This document shows, piece by piece, positions 8,681 to 16,998 of a stretch of 64,000 nucleotides of DNA (position 1 is its first letter; the number at the start of each line of letters is the position of its first letter). Where the stretch lies: positions 2,113,001 through 2,177,000 of the forward strand of contig NZ_CP126080.1 in the NCBI RefSeq assembly GCF_030122805.1, given 5' to 3'. Origin of the DNA: Mesobacillus sp. AQ2 (GTDB lineage Bacteria; Bacillota; Bacilli; Bacillales; Cytobacillaceae). The notes under the pieces are model-generated. The model saw only the letters and a program-made list of their open reading frames with translations, ran no database searches and was not told the DNA's origin. Made by a program: the position numbers and the translations under genes.

Positions 8681-8708
8681 GAAGGACCGCCCATTGGTGG
8701 TCCTTCTC
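8681..8708 (+). terminator. Hairpin, probable terminator
   Basis: GAAGGACC pairs perfectly with GGTCCTTC around a ten-base loop; the following T tract is short (TCTCT). Confidence 0.6.
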
Positions 8709-8752
8709 TACTAGGTGCTATGCGTCCATTCCTGTTTGAACGGCGAAATCAT

Positions 8753-8777
8753 GTTAAACAACAAACTTTAAGGGTAT
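8753..8777 (+). promoter_or_regulatory. Candidate SigB promoter
   Basis: GTTAAA (8753-8758), a 13-base spacer and GGGTAT (8772-8777) resemble the general-stress consensus GTTTAA-N13-15-GGGTAT with one -35 mismatch. It lies 38 bases before the next gene. Confidence 0.4.
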
Positions 8778-8815
8778 TCTTTTACTAAGCCAATACCCCA
8801 AAAAGGAGTAGAAAC

Positions 8816-9046
8816 ATGAGACCATATTCGATTACAAATATGATTATTGATGATGAAACCTATGACCAGGAGCATATAACAGCTGAAATCACCTATGAAG
8901 AGAAACAGTATATGTTAACCTTTCAAAAGTCGGACCTTGAGTTAATGAACGCCTGGGTGTTTGAAAATGGGTCGTCTCTTCCTGCAGACTTATCAGAAAA
9001 ACTCATACAAGAAATAAAGGCTGATATAAATGATAAAATCCAGTGA
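8816..9046 (+). CDS. Hypothetical 76-residue soluble protein
   Basis: A small acidic protein with beta-rich first half (IDDETYDQEHITAEITYEEKQYMLTF) and a helical end (LSEKLIQEIKADIND). AAAAGGAG precedes the ATG at good spacing. Family not recognised. The SigB-like promoter upstream would make it a general-stress gene. Its stop lies inside the terminator shared with the convergent dioxygenase gene. Confidence 0.55.
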   Translation: MRPYSITNMIIDDETYDQEHITAEITYEEKQYMLTFQKSDLELMNAWVFENGSSLPADLSEKLIQEIKADINDKIQ

Positions 9047-9056
9047 TCATCACTGG
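9040..9056. terminator. Bidirectional terminator between convergent genes
   Basis: CCAGTG-atcat-CACTGG is a perfect stem that contains the stop of the plus-strand gene and abuts the stop of the minus-strand gene; T-rich flanks exist on both sides. Confidence 0.7.
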
Positions 9057-9874
9057 GTTTCTTCATTTGTAAAATACGCTGCGCAAATTAATCCAAAATA
9101 AGTTGGGTTTTCATATGACAGGAACTCTACATGACGTTCTTCAGGAGGGATGGCTCCAGCCAGGATTAGTGTCTGCCAGATGCCATCTGGTTTTGCAGCA
9201 TCAATAAAGCTTGAGTTGAATTCTGCCATTTTTTCTAATTCATTTGCCTTAATTAAGTGGACTGTCTGTTCATCTAATTCTTTCGCTGCAGGGTGAAAAC
9301 CATATGGTCCCTTTTCATCATGAGTATGGGACCAATCACAGCTGGCAATCAACCCGACCCGTCCATTATATTGTGCAACTGCGTTTCGAAGTGATTGACC
9401 GAATTTAAAATGATCATCGAAGCTTAACTCTCTTGGAGAAGTGATTACTACAATAGGGACATCGGGCATGAAACGGAGCGGCACGATTGCTCCCCAATCC
9501 AATTGCAGACAGGAAATCGGGCCACTCGAAGTCCCATAATTAATAGTGGAAGACAGGATATCATTTTTATTTGCCTCTTCATCAATTTTCCTCGCCAGGT
9601 CCCGTTCGACGAATTTTTCCATCTCATAATATACAGCATTCTCTTCCCAGCCGCCCATCATCTTTTCAGAATCAGAAATCGAGAATCTGCCATTGATTCT
9701 TGTTCCATGCGGGGTGAGGACAACAATACAATCAGGACGAGCCAAAGACATATAGTTACCCAGCTTTTCCATGCTTTCTCTGGTGACAGCCATACGGTCA
9801 GGATTTAATCCCTTCAGTTCAGGAATAATCTCGCCTCCGTGGGGAGCAATACAAGCAAATACAAATGGATTCAT
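9050..9874 (-). CDS. Class III extradiol dioxygenase family protein (LigB-like)
   Basis: A 274-residue protein of the LigB superfamily, which includes iron-dependent ring-cleaving dioxygenases and the related MEMO/AmmeMemoRadiSam B proteins. Candidate metal ligands are seen at IAPHGGE (His near residue 12), LTPHGTR (His near 55) and SCDWSHTHDEKGPYGFHP (His cluster near 185-200). The ribosome site GGAGGAAT precedes ATG 9874. No ferredoxin, hydratase or transporter of an aromatic pathway is adjacent, so the substrate is open. Confidence 0.8.
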   Translation of the reverse strand: MNPFVFACIAPHGGEIIPELKGLNPDRMAVTRESMEKLGNYMSLARPDCIVVLTPHGTRINGRFSISDSEKMMGGWEENAVYYEMEKFVERDLARKIDEEANKNDILSSTINYGTSSGPISCLQLDWGAIVPLRFMPDVPIVVITSPRELSFDDHFKFGQSLRNAVAQYNGRVGLIASCDWSHTHDEKGPYGFHPAAKELDEQTVHLIKANELEKMAEFNSSFIDAAKPDGIWQTLILAGAIPPEERHVEFLSYENPTYFGLICAAYFTNEETQ

Positions 9875-9960
9875 GGATCTATTCCTCCTTTTTAAGAAGT
9901 TAATTAGATGCGAACTCTTAGAATCCTCTATTTATTAGTATATTTTTCAGATAGAAATAC

Positions 9961-9990
9961 AAAAAAGAGATGGGAGCCAGCTCCAATCTC
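9961..9990 (-). terminator. Terminator after the DUF2202 gene
   Basis: Read on the minus strand, GAGAT-t-GGAG pairs with CTCC-c-ATCTC and ends in TTTTTT. Confidence 0.75.
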
Positions 9991-10030
9991 CTTTCAATCC
10001 TGTTTATTTTTACAAAGAGTATAAGCCTTC

Positions 10031-10543
10031 TTAATTCCGCTCTGCGCCTGCTTGAAACGCTCTCAAATGGTTTTTAGAAGCATTCCCTAACTGGGTGAAT
10101 ACCGTTTTAGCGTCTTCAGGGAGGCCAGGTATCGTTTTAAGCTTATCATACATTGCGATGTTGTCGATTTCACCTTGAACCCCTTGGTTGAACGCATCTT
10201 TTAATGTTTCAGGCACTGTTACAAATTGTTTCGCATTATTTTCTGGAATTTGTTTATTATACTTCTGGAATAAAGCCAAAAGGGCATTAATATGCTGCTG
10301 CTCAGCTGCTTTGATATTGGTGAATGGCCTGATGCTGCCAAATTTCCCGATGACGGCATCATAACGGGCCTGGGCGAGGTATTCATCCTGGATTGCGTAA
10401 ACAAGGGCTTCATCCAGTGTAATCGATGAATCCTGAAGTGCCCCCTTTGCTCCAAAGTCAGCTGGCAGCTGGGTTTGTGCCTGTGCAGTTCCGGCCATTC
10501 CCGCCATTAAAAATAAGCAAAAAAATATCGATCTCCATTTCAT
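10031..10543 (-). CDS. Secreted ferritin-like DUF2202 protein
   Basis: 170 residues with a signal peptide (MKWR, hydrophobic 5-16, cleavage likely after AQA at 22). The mature part is a four-helix bundle with paired carboxylate/His motifs of a di-metal site: DEYLAQARY (Glu near 54), AAEQQHI (ExxH near 81-84), GEIDNIAMY (Glu near 125) and NHLRAF (His near 159). This fits the DUF2202 ferritin-like family. Probably acts outside the membrane in metal or oxidant handling. Divergent from tatA; whether it uses Sec is indicated by the absence of a twin arginine. Confidence 0.85.
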   Translation of the reverse strand: MKWRSIFFCLFLMAGMAGTAQAQTQLPADFGAKGALQDSSITLDEALVYAIQDEYLAQARYDAVIGKFGSIRPFTNIKAAEQQHINALLALFQKYNKQIPENNAKQFVTVPETLKDAFNQGVQGEIDNIAMYDKLKTIPGLPEDAKTVFTQLGNASKNHLRAFQAGAERN

Positions 10544-10682
10544 TTATATCTCTCCTTTTGAAAAAAATATCAACGTTATTCTTTGCCAAACAACGGATTT
10601 CATTCGTAGAAAAGAGTTTGGGTTCAAAACGCAAACGTTTTTCGTTATAATAGAAGTAACCTTTTTTAATAGGAGAGATAGA

Positions 10683-10880
10683 ATGCTTTCAAATATAGGG
10701 TTTCCAGGGTTAATTCTCATCCTTGTGATTGCACTGATCATCTTTGGGCCAAACAAACTCCCTGAAATCGGACGAGCAGTCGGCAAGTCAATGAGGGAAT
10801 TTAAGAATGCGACAGATGGAATAACAGATGAGATCAAAAAGGAATTCAGGGAAGACGATAAAGACCAAAAGAAAGATTAA
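10683..10880 (+). CDS. tatA: Twin-arginine translocase TatA/E subunit
   Basis: 65 residues: one N-terminal membrane helix (about 3-20), the [11 protein letters not shown] hinge, an amphipathic helix and a charged acidic/basic tail, which is the exact TatA architecture. TatA oligomers form the protein-conducting part of the Tat pathway with TatC. No tatC is adjacent, so this is a stand-alone tatA. AGGAGAGATAGA precedes the ATG. Confidence 0.93.
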   Translation: MLSNIGFPGLILILVIALIIFGPNKLPEIGRAVGKSMREFKNATDGITDEIKKEFREDDKDQKKD

Positions 10881-10881
10881 A

Positions 10882-10905
10882 AAGCTGCCATTGGCAGCTT
10901 TTTTT
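10882..10905 (+). terminator. Terminator after tatA
   Basis: AAGCTGCC and GGCAGCTT pair around ATT, followed by TTTTTTT. Confidence 0.9.
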
Positions 10906-10949
10906 GGTGTGTAAGAGTGTGAATATGGTTTGGTAATGATGCTTTCAAG

Positions 10950-11243
10950 TTACTTTCTGAAATAAAGATGAATCGAGGACAATAACACGACCAATCCATT
11001 CAATATATAAAGCCCGGTAAATATAACAGCCAGAGTCCCTGCACCCCAACCGGTGTCATCCCATGTAAAACCGAGATAGAGTGTGCTGAAAAAGATGATG
11101 GGTGTGCAAAGAAGAAAAAGTACACCGGCCAAAAGACGTTTTTTAATATTCCCTTGAGAAAGCTTCACCGCAATATAATTCCCCGTTCCGAATAGGGCAA
11201 TGTTCAGCAAAATGGTCAAAATGGTACCTACAGAATCAGACAT
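10950..11243 (-). CDS. Small four-helix membrane protein
   Basis: 97 residues with predicted helices at about 5-25, 37-56, 66-84 and an ending hydrophobic stretch; short basic loop SQGNIKKR. No family recognised. Its start ATG lies two bases after the stop of the beta-propeller gene, which makes the two a translationally coupled operon and suggests a shared complex. Confidence 0.6.
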   Translation of the reverse strand: MSDSVGTILTILLNIALFGTGNYIAVKLSQGNIKKRLLAGVLFLLCTPIIFFSTLYLGFTWDDTGWGAGTLAVIFTGLYILNGLVVLLSSIHLYFRK

Positions 11244-11245
11244 GA

Positions 11246-12541
11246 TTACTTCGCTCCTTTACGATACAACTTCAGAATCAAGGCAAAGATGAACAAAACC
11301 GCACTGCATACCAATAGTGAGGCAGCAAGCATTCCGACGCCAATTCCCGCCCATGGATCCATCATAAATGCGAATACAAAGCTTGCGGCAACCGTCAGCA
11401 TTCCGATTCCAAGACTAATTAATGCCGGTGTAAATACTTTTTTCGGCTTGATGTAGAGTGTGATCAACATGAATAGGACCGTATACAAGATACCTAGTGT
11501 CCAGCCGTTTACGGAATTATCAACTGCCTTCATCATCACAAAATTGTCCCTCTTAAGTTCAGGCAGTTTCAGCGCAATCTCTCTCAACTTCTTTGTTTCC
11601 AAGTCTACTGTCATCAATTTATATTCCTCTGGCTCCTTTGGCCAGTTGACATATTTCAGGAAGAGGATTTCTTTTTTATCGTTTAAAAAAACAGGTGAGA
11701 CAACAGATGAATTTAAGTCTGTTAATCTTTGAGTGTCACCGTTCTTCAAATTCTTAAGATATAAATCATATTCAAACAGTGAAGAGTCCTTCGATTCCTC
11801 AGAAACCGTCGTGTAAGCGACCAATCCATTATCAGGTGAAATTTCCATATTGAAGTAATCCTTTGGCAATTCACTGCTGAAATCAGCCATATACACTCGA
11901 CGATCTTCGAGATCAAAGGCGTTCGTATCATTGTAGTCCTTAAAAATCACTTGTTTGTCTTTTCCTGAGTAATAAAGACTCTCCATCGTATAAAAGTCCC
12001 TGTCAGTCAGCTGCTCCATTTCTGTGCCGTCAATTTTAACGGAGAAAAGGTCCAAACCATCCTGAGTTTCCCCTTCAGACTTGTTTACATTCTCAGCTGC
12101 TGTGCTGGCAAAGAAAACCGTCTGATTATCATCTGAAAAAATGGCCTCTGTTACATGCTGAGTGTTCCTGGAAAGCTTTTCAGGATTTGTGCCATCACTA
12201 TTGGCAATGTAGAGAGACTGAATTCGGTTACGATTCTGTGATAAATACAAAATCTTCTTGCCATCAGGCGAAAATGTTGGCTGACGATGATACGCCTTAA
12301 CCGGATTACTTACTCTATGGACATCCGATCCATCCATTTTGGCTGTATAAATTGCCTCACTGCCGTTGTTAAAAATAGAAAAGGCTATTTGCTGATCATC
12401 ATTCGAGATAGCAATTTTGCTTCCAAGCCCAGTATGATATGTATAAACATCACGATCAGCAAATAAAAGATAACCAATACAGGCCACAAGTAACAAGGCG
12501 ACAATTCCAATGCCACTCAAAAGCACTTCATTTTTATTCAT
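11246..12541 (-). CDS. TolB-like beta-propeller membrane protein
   Basis: 431 residues. A helix at 7-28 anchors the protein; residues 40-330 hold PD40/TolB-type propeller repeats with the FSPDGKKILYLS and FSDDNQTVFFAS signature; three helices close the protein (about 345-365, 372-392, 398-425). The propeller should face outside and the C-terminal helices embed in the membrane, probably beside the small protein that follows. Ligand unknown. Upstream AAAGGGGGA serves the ATG. Confidence 0.75.
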   Translation of the reverse strand: MNKNEVLLSGIGIVALLLVACIGYLLFADRDVYTYHTGLGSKIAISNDDQQIAFSIFNNGSEAIYTAKMDGSDVHRVSNPVKAYHRQPTFSPDGKKILYLSQNRNRIQSLYIANSDGTNPEKLSRNTQHVTEAIFSDDNQTVFFASTAAENVNKSEGETQDGLDLFSVKIDGTEMEQLTDRDFYTMESLYYSGKDKQVIFKDYNDTNAFDLEDRRVYMADFSSELPKDYFNMEISPDNGLVAYTTVSEESKDSSLFEYDLYLKNLKNGDTQRLTDLNSSVVSPVFLNDKKEILFLKYVNWPKEPEEYKLMTVDLETKKLREIALKLPELKRDNFVMMKAVDNSVNGWTLGILYTVLFMLITLYIKPKKVFTPALISLGIGMLTVAASFVFAFMMDPWAGIGVGMLAASLLVCSAVLFIFALILKLYRKGAK

Positions 12542-12779
12542 TCATATCCCCCTTTTTAGAAATGTTTACCTTACATACAATATAGTGTAAAATTACACTC
12601 ATGAAAAGGTTTTTTTAGGAAGATATTATTTTTTAATTTGAAACGGCAGGTAAGCTTTCATTTCTTATGGAAATACCGGATATTTAAGCAATCATTATTC
12701 ATTTAATATTTATTAATGGGACAACTATGGCCATGGTAAAATAATGGGTGAGGGGATAATAAGCAGGGGGTGTACTGAA

Positions 12780-13037
12780 ATGAATCCAAAGTTTCACCGA
12801 AGTGGTCATTCAAGTAAACGACGCCCAAGCAAGCGTGTTGTGACAGCTAAAAACGAAATACGAGCAGCCCGTTTGATAAATGAATTTGATGAAGATGATC
12901 ATGACTGGCAAAGAGAAAGAAAACTGAAAGTTGTTCATCATTTTCATCCAAAAACAACATTAGAGCGCAACAATAAAGTGAGCCAATTAAAGCAAAAAAG
13001 AAGGCAAATGAATAAGTCACACCAGGAGGATTTTTAA
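12780..13037 (+). CDS. Small very basic hypothetical protein
   Basis: 85 residues, rich in Arg, Lys and His (SGHSSKRRPSKRV, then KQKRRQMNKSH), with no hydrophobic core segment. Such composition suggests nucleic-acid or spore-component binding, but no family is recognised. ATG 12780 is preceded by AGGGGGT; the open frame extends upstream to 12744 without a ribosome site. The 53-bp repeat array lies downstream. Confidence 0.5.
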   Translation: MNPKFHRSGHSSKRRPSKRVVTAKNEIRAARLINEFDEDDHDWQRERKLKVVHHFHPKTTLERNNKVSQLKQKRRQMNKSHQEDF

Positions 13038-13184
13038 CTGTCTCACCTGAAATATAGCGAGGTGTTGCTGATTGCTAGCATTTGATAACACCTTGTTAGC
13101 GAAAGATGTCGGATATAGTCGATATATAGTAGGGGCTTGTAAAACCAGTCGATAAGACGGAGGGTTTGCTAATAGAGATATGAT

Positions 13185-13740
13185 GGATAACCTTAGATCC
13201 ATAGCCCATATAAAGGCACCTTCCATGCAAAAGATGCCCTTATGCAGGAGTTCTTTTAGCATGGAAGGTGCCATTGAAGCCAAAAGATGCCCTTATGCAC
13301 GGATTTTGATACACATAAGGGCACCATTCAAGCCAAGAGATACCCTTATGCAGGGGTTTACACACACATAAGGGTGCCTCCTAAGCCGAAAGATGCCCTT
13401 ATGCAGGGGTTCCCACACACATAAGGGCACCATTCAAGTCAAAAGATACCCTTATGAAAGGGTTCTCACACACATAAGGGTACCATTCAAGCCAAGAGAT
13501 ACCCTTATGCACGGATTCTGATCCACATAAGGGTACCATTCAAGCCAAGAGATACCCTTATGCACGGATTCTGATCCACATAAGGGTACCATTCAAGCCA
13601 AGAGATGCCCTTATGCAGGGGTTCCCACACACATAAGGGTACCTCCCAAGCCGAAAGATGCCCTTATGCAGGAGTTCTCACACATATAAGGGTACCATTC
13701 AAGTCAAAAGATACCTTTATGCAGGGGTTCTCTCACGCGC
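13185..13740. repeat. Tandem array of ten 53-bp units with internal dyads
   Basis: The octamer CCCTTATG recurs at 13237, 13290, 13343, 13396, 13449, 13502, 13555, 13608, 13661 and (degenerate) 13714, exactly 53 bases apart. From the third unit on each also carries CATAAGGG, so CATAAGGGTA and TACCCTTATG form a ten-base dyad with a 17-base loop. The two units beginning near 13471 and 13524 are identical; first and last are the most diverged. No coding function is evident. Confidence 0.9.
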
Positions 13741-13820
13741 AACTTTAATTTATACAACACATTCTGAAAAAAATGATATAATTGGGAAGTCTGATAAAAT
13801 TTTAAAAAGAGGTGTCATTT

Positions 13821-14069
13821 GTGGAGCTTGTTTTTTCCGCTATAACCTTTGTGTTCATCATCTCGACGGCGGGTTTTATCTGGAAAAACAGATCCAAAAG
13901 GCAGGGCAATGGGGCAATTGTGGGAATGATACTTTTATCCAGTTCATCGGTGCTCGTCGGTCTGGCATTAAAATCAAACTTTTCCTTTATATTTTACTGC
14001 TTGCAGCTCGTCCTTCTGGTGATGGCACTTGGTATGGCATTAAAGAAACAATCCAAGATACACAACTAA
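13821..14069 (+). CDS. Small three-helix membrane protein
   Basis: About 82 residues with three hydrophobic segments (about 3-17, 32-47, 50-72) and a short basic tail, KKQSKIHN. The preferred start is GTG 13821, six bases after AAAGAGGTG; the GTG at 13812 lies inside that ribosome site. Family not recognised. It follows the repeat array and precedes the terC leader. Confidence 0.5.
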   Translation: MELVFSAITFVFIISTAGFIWKNRSKRQGNGAIVGMILLSSSSVLVGLALKSNFSFIFYCLQLVLLVMALGMALKKQSKIHN

Positions 14070-14177
14070 AAAAAGTTTGTGCAATATTTTGGACGAGCTT
14101 CTTTTTTGCTGAAAAAAAGAGATAATTGTTGAATATTTTTTCGGAAAAATATAGAGTATTATAGTCGATAATGTAAG

Positions 14178-14284
14178 TTTATCTATACCTTCTAAAAGGT
14201 ATATTGAAATAGATAAATGTAGGTTACATAGAATGGGACTCTGTAAATTGTGCGGATTGCCCGAGGTTTTATGGGTCATTCTAT
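14178..14284 (+). other. Structured leader upstream of the TerC gene
   Basis: Two strong pairings occur in the 365-base gap before terC. TTTATCTAT (14178) pairs with ATAGATAAA (14209-14217), enclosing ATACCTT/AAGGTAT. ATAGAATG (14228-14235) pairs with CATTCTAT (14277-14284) around a G-rich internal region. The order suggests a leader RNA. The conserved cores of the yybP-ykoY manganese riboswitch, common before such genes, are not visible. Confidence 0.4.
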
Positions 14285-14434
14285 TGATAACGACAAAAGA
14301 GGTTTCTGGGTTAGTTTTTCGATAAATTCTTCTTATTGCTTTAAAATGCTCTAGGCCTTGCAGCCCCAAAATGCGTATGTAAAGTGGATGAATTACGGAA
14401 AAAGCCTGGGTCCAATGAGGAAGGAGAGAGGTTT

Positions 14435-15208
14435 ATGGAATCAATTTGGCTTGAATATGCCTGGGCATTATTAATTTTGATCGGTCTGGAAGGTTTGTTA
14501 TCGGCTGACAATGCTCTAGTATTGGCAATCATCGCTAAACATTTACCTGATGATCAAAAGAAAAAGGCGATCAGCTATGGAATACTCATGGCGTTTGTCT
14601 TCCGCTTCGGTGCACTATTTGCGATTTCTTATATTGCAAATGTCTGGCAGGTACAGGCAATTGGAGCAGCGTATCTATTATACCTTGGATTAAAGCATGT
14701 CATCCAAGCTAAATTTGGTGCGAAAAATGAGGACATACATAAAGAGGATGAGAAAGAAGCAAGAGGATTGGGATTCTGGCCGACTGTGGGCAAAATCGGA
14801 TTGGCAGACCTTGCCTTTGCAATTGACTCAATTCTTGCTGCAGTCGCGCTTGCACTAGGACTTCCGGACTCACCGCTAGGAAACTTTGGCGGTATGGATG
14901 GTGGTAAATTCCTCGTAGTACTTCTTGGGGGAGTCGCCGGCCTGATCCTGATCAAATATGCAGCAACCTGGTTTGTTAAGCTGCTGGATGAGCGCCCTGC
15001 ATTGGAAACAACTGCTTATGCAATCGTTGCTTGGGTCGGTGTGAAGTTGGCCGTTATTACCCTTGCTCATGAGAAGATTGGTATTTTGGATCATGATTTC
15101 CCTCACAGTACATTATGGACAACTATCTTCTACAGTGTATTGGTAGCAATCGCCCTGATCGGCTGGTTTGCCCCAGGACAAAAATCCAAGGGTGAAGGAC
15201 AAGCCTAA
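14435..15208 (+). CDS. TerC-family integral membrane protein
   Basis: 257 residues, eight to nine helices. The family-defining acidic helices are present: EGLLSADNALVLA (near residue 18-30) and GLADLAFAIDSILAAVA (near 125-140), whose aspartates and asparagine are thought to bind metal. Bacillus members (YkoY, YjbE, MeeF/MeeY) work in manganese export and metalation of secreted proteins. A histidine- and Asp-rich segment lies near HEKIGILDHDFPH. Start ATG 14435 is behind AAGGAGAG. Long structured leader upstream; terminator downstream. Confidence 0.92.
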   Translation: MESIWLEYAWALLILIGLEGLLSADNALVLAIIAKHLPDDQKKKAISYGILMAFVFRFGALFAISYIANVWQVQAIGAAYLLYLGLKHVIQAKFGAKNEDIHKEDEKEARGLGFWPTVGKIGLADLAFAIDSILAAVALALGLPDSPLGNFGGMDGGKFLVVLLGGVAGLILIKYAATWFVKLLDERPALETTAYAIVAWVGVKLAVITLAHEKIGILDHDFPHSTLWTTIFYSVLVAIALIGWFAPGQKSKGEGQA

Positions 15209-15221
15209 ATCTAAATAAAAC

Positions 15222-15263
15222 AAAAAAGTGCGTACATCCACCATGGGTGTACGCACTTTTTTT
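15222..15263 (+). terminator. Terminator after terC
   Basis: AAAAAGTGCGTACA and its complement TGTACGCACTTTTT form a long stem with a T-run end. Confidence 0.9.
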
Positions 15264-15349
15264 ATTCGGGAGGCGTAACGTTTAATCGGGAACCTGCGTG
15301 GAATAGACAATTAGAGGATCATGGTAAATTCCATTTAAGGAGTGTTGAT

Positions 15350-16981
15350 ATGAAAGCCGCAGAATTACTGATCAAGTGTTTGGAACGTGAAGGTGTAGAA
15401 TACATTTTCGGAGTTCCTGGAGAAGAAAATCTAGATATTATGGATGCGCTTCTTGATTCCAGTATTGAGTTCATCGTGACGAGGCATGAAACCAATGCCG
15501 CTTTCATGGCGGGGACATATGGAAGACTTACCGGTAAACCGGGAGTCTGCCTCGCGACGCTTGGACCAGGAGCAACGAACCTTTTGACAGGGGTGGCAAA
15601 TTCAAATATGGACCACAGTCCGATTGTTGCCATTACTGGCCAAGCAGGTTTGGACCGACAGCACAAAATATCACATCAATATTATGATTTGGTCTCAATC
15701 TATGAACCTGTGACGAAATGGAATACACAGGTGAAAAAAGCAGAAATCATTCCAGAGGTGGTCAGAAAGGCATTTGATGTTGCTACAGGTGAAAAGCCTG
15801 GTGCCACACATATTGACCTGCCTGAGGATATTGCCGCGATGGATGTGGAGGGCAGTCCTCTTCAGATCATGGAACCGACAATAATGGAAGCGGGGGAACG
15901 GGTCATTAAGGACGCAGCACGGCTTATCGAACAGGCTAAGCACCCTTTGATCCTGGCAGGAATGGGAGTGGAAAGAGGACAGGCTGAGGATAGTCTCAGA
16001 CGTCTAGCGGAAAAAGCAAATCTTCCCGTTGTTCATACGTTTATGGGTAAAGGAGCAATTTCCTGGAAAAACGACTTAAGCCTTTTGACAGCAGGTATCA
16101 GCGGCAAGGACTATATTACCTGTGGTTTTGAACAATCCGATTTAATCATTGCCGTTGGCTTTGACATGGCAGAATATCCGCCGAAAAACTGGAATCCAGA
16201 TGGAGAAAGCCCTATTTTACACATCGACACAACTGAAGCTGAAACAGACGCGAATTATCCAGTGAAACACAGTGTCATAGGGGATATTAACGAAAACCTT
16301 AAACAATTGGAGAAAGTCACCACAGCCGGGGACAGAGAAAACAAATGGGTATCCCGTGTAAGGGAAAAAACATTGAATGAATTCCAATCCTACTCAGATG
16401 ATTCAAGCTTCCCGGTAAAACCGCAAAAAATCATCAGTGACTTGAGATCAGTTATGAACGAAAAGGACATCGTCATCTCGGACGTTGGGGCACACAAAAT
16501 GTGGATGGCGAGAATGTATCATACCTTTGAACCGAATACATGCCTGATTTCCAATGGCCTTGCTTCGATGGGAATTGCTGTTCCAGCTGCCATATCGGCC
16601 AAAATGGTGCACACAGAAAGGAATGTTGTTGCTGTGGTCGGTGACGGTGCCTTCCAAATGTCGAGTGCTGAGCTTGAAACAGCTGTCCGTCTAAATTTGC
16701 CGATCATTATTTTGTTATGGCGAGATGGCGGATACGGGCTCATTGAATGGAAACAAATGAAAGAGTTTAACAGATCCTCCAACATTAAGTTTGGTAATCC
16801 CGATTTTATTCAGCTTGCAAAATCGTATGGTTTTGAAGCGATTGGAATCGAAGAAGGCGGACAATTAAAGGATGCCATCAAGAAAGCAGTCGAAATGAAT
16901 AAGCCGGTCTTGATCGATTGTCCAGTGGATTACAGTGAAAATATGAAGCTAACAGAGAAACTAGGTGAAATCTTATGCTAG
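15350..16981 (+). CDS. Thiamine-diphosphate enzyme, acetolactate synthase-like
   Basis: 543 residues with all three TPP-enzyme domains. N-terminal Pyr domain has the activating Glu in VTRHETNAAFMAGTYGR (near 48) and GPGATNLLTG; the C-terminal PP domain has the metal-binding VVGDGAFQMSSAEL (near 430) and the glycine-rich WRDGGYGLIEW. This is closest to catabolic acetolactate synthase (AlsS type), which joins two pyruvates. No regulatory small subunit gene and no alsD follow; instead an aldehyde dehydrogenase does, so another carboligation or decarboxylation substrate is possible. AAGGAGTG serves the ATG. Confidence 0.82.
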   Translation: MKAAELLIKCLEREGVEYIFGVPGEENLDIMDALLDSSIEFIVTRHETNAAFMAGTYGRLTGKPGVCLATLGPGATNLLTGVANSNMDHSPIVAITGQAGLDRQHKISHQYYDLVSIYEPVTKWNTQVKKAEIIPEVVRKAFDVATGEKPGATHIDLPEDIAAMDVEGSPLQIMEPTIMEAGERVIKDAARLIEQAKHPLILAGMGVERGQAEDSLRRLAEKANLPVVHTFMGKGAISWKNDLSLLTAGISGKDYITCGFEQSDLIIAVGFDMAEYPPKNWNPDGESPILHIDTTEAETDANYPVKHSVIGDINENLKQLEKVTTAGDRENKWVSRVREKTLNEFQSYSDDSSFPVKPQKIISDLRSVMNEKDIVISDVGAHKMWMARMYHTFEPNTCLISNGLASMGIAVPAAISAKMVHTERNVVAVVGDGAFQMSSAELETAVRLNLPIIILLWRDGGYGLIEWKQMKEFNRSSNIKFGNPDFIQLAKSYGFEAIGIEEGGQLKDAIKKAVEMNKPVLIDCPVDYSENMKLTEKLGEILC

Positions 16982-16998
16982 GAAAAGGCGGTGATGTC

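Noticed and set aside
13185..13740. CRISPR array
   Set aside because: Whole 53-base units repeat, including the parts that would be spacers, and no cas genes are near.
14040..14369. Minus-strand frame of 109 codons before terC
   Set aside because: No ribosome site, AT-rich random composition, covers the structured leader.
14157..14434. yybP-ykoY manganese riboswitch before terC
   Set aside because: The GGGGAGTA-like and ACC/AGACC-like conserved loops are absent; only generic pairing is present.
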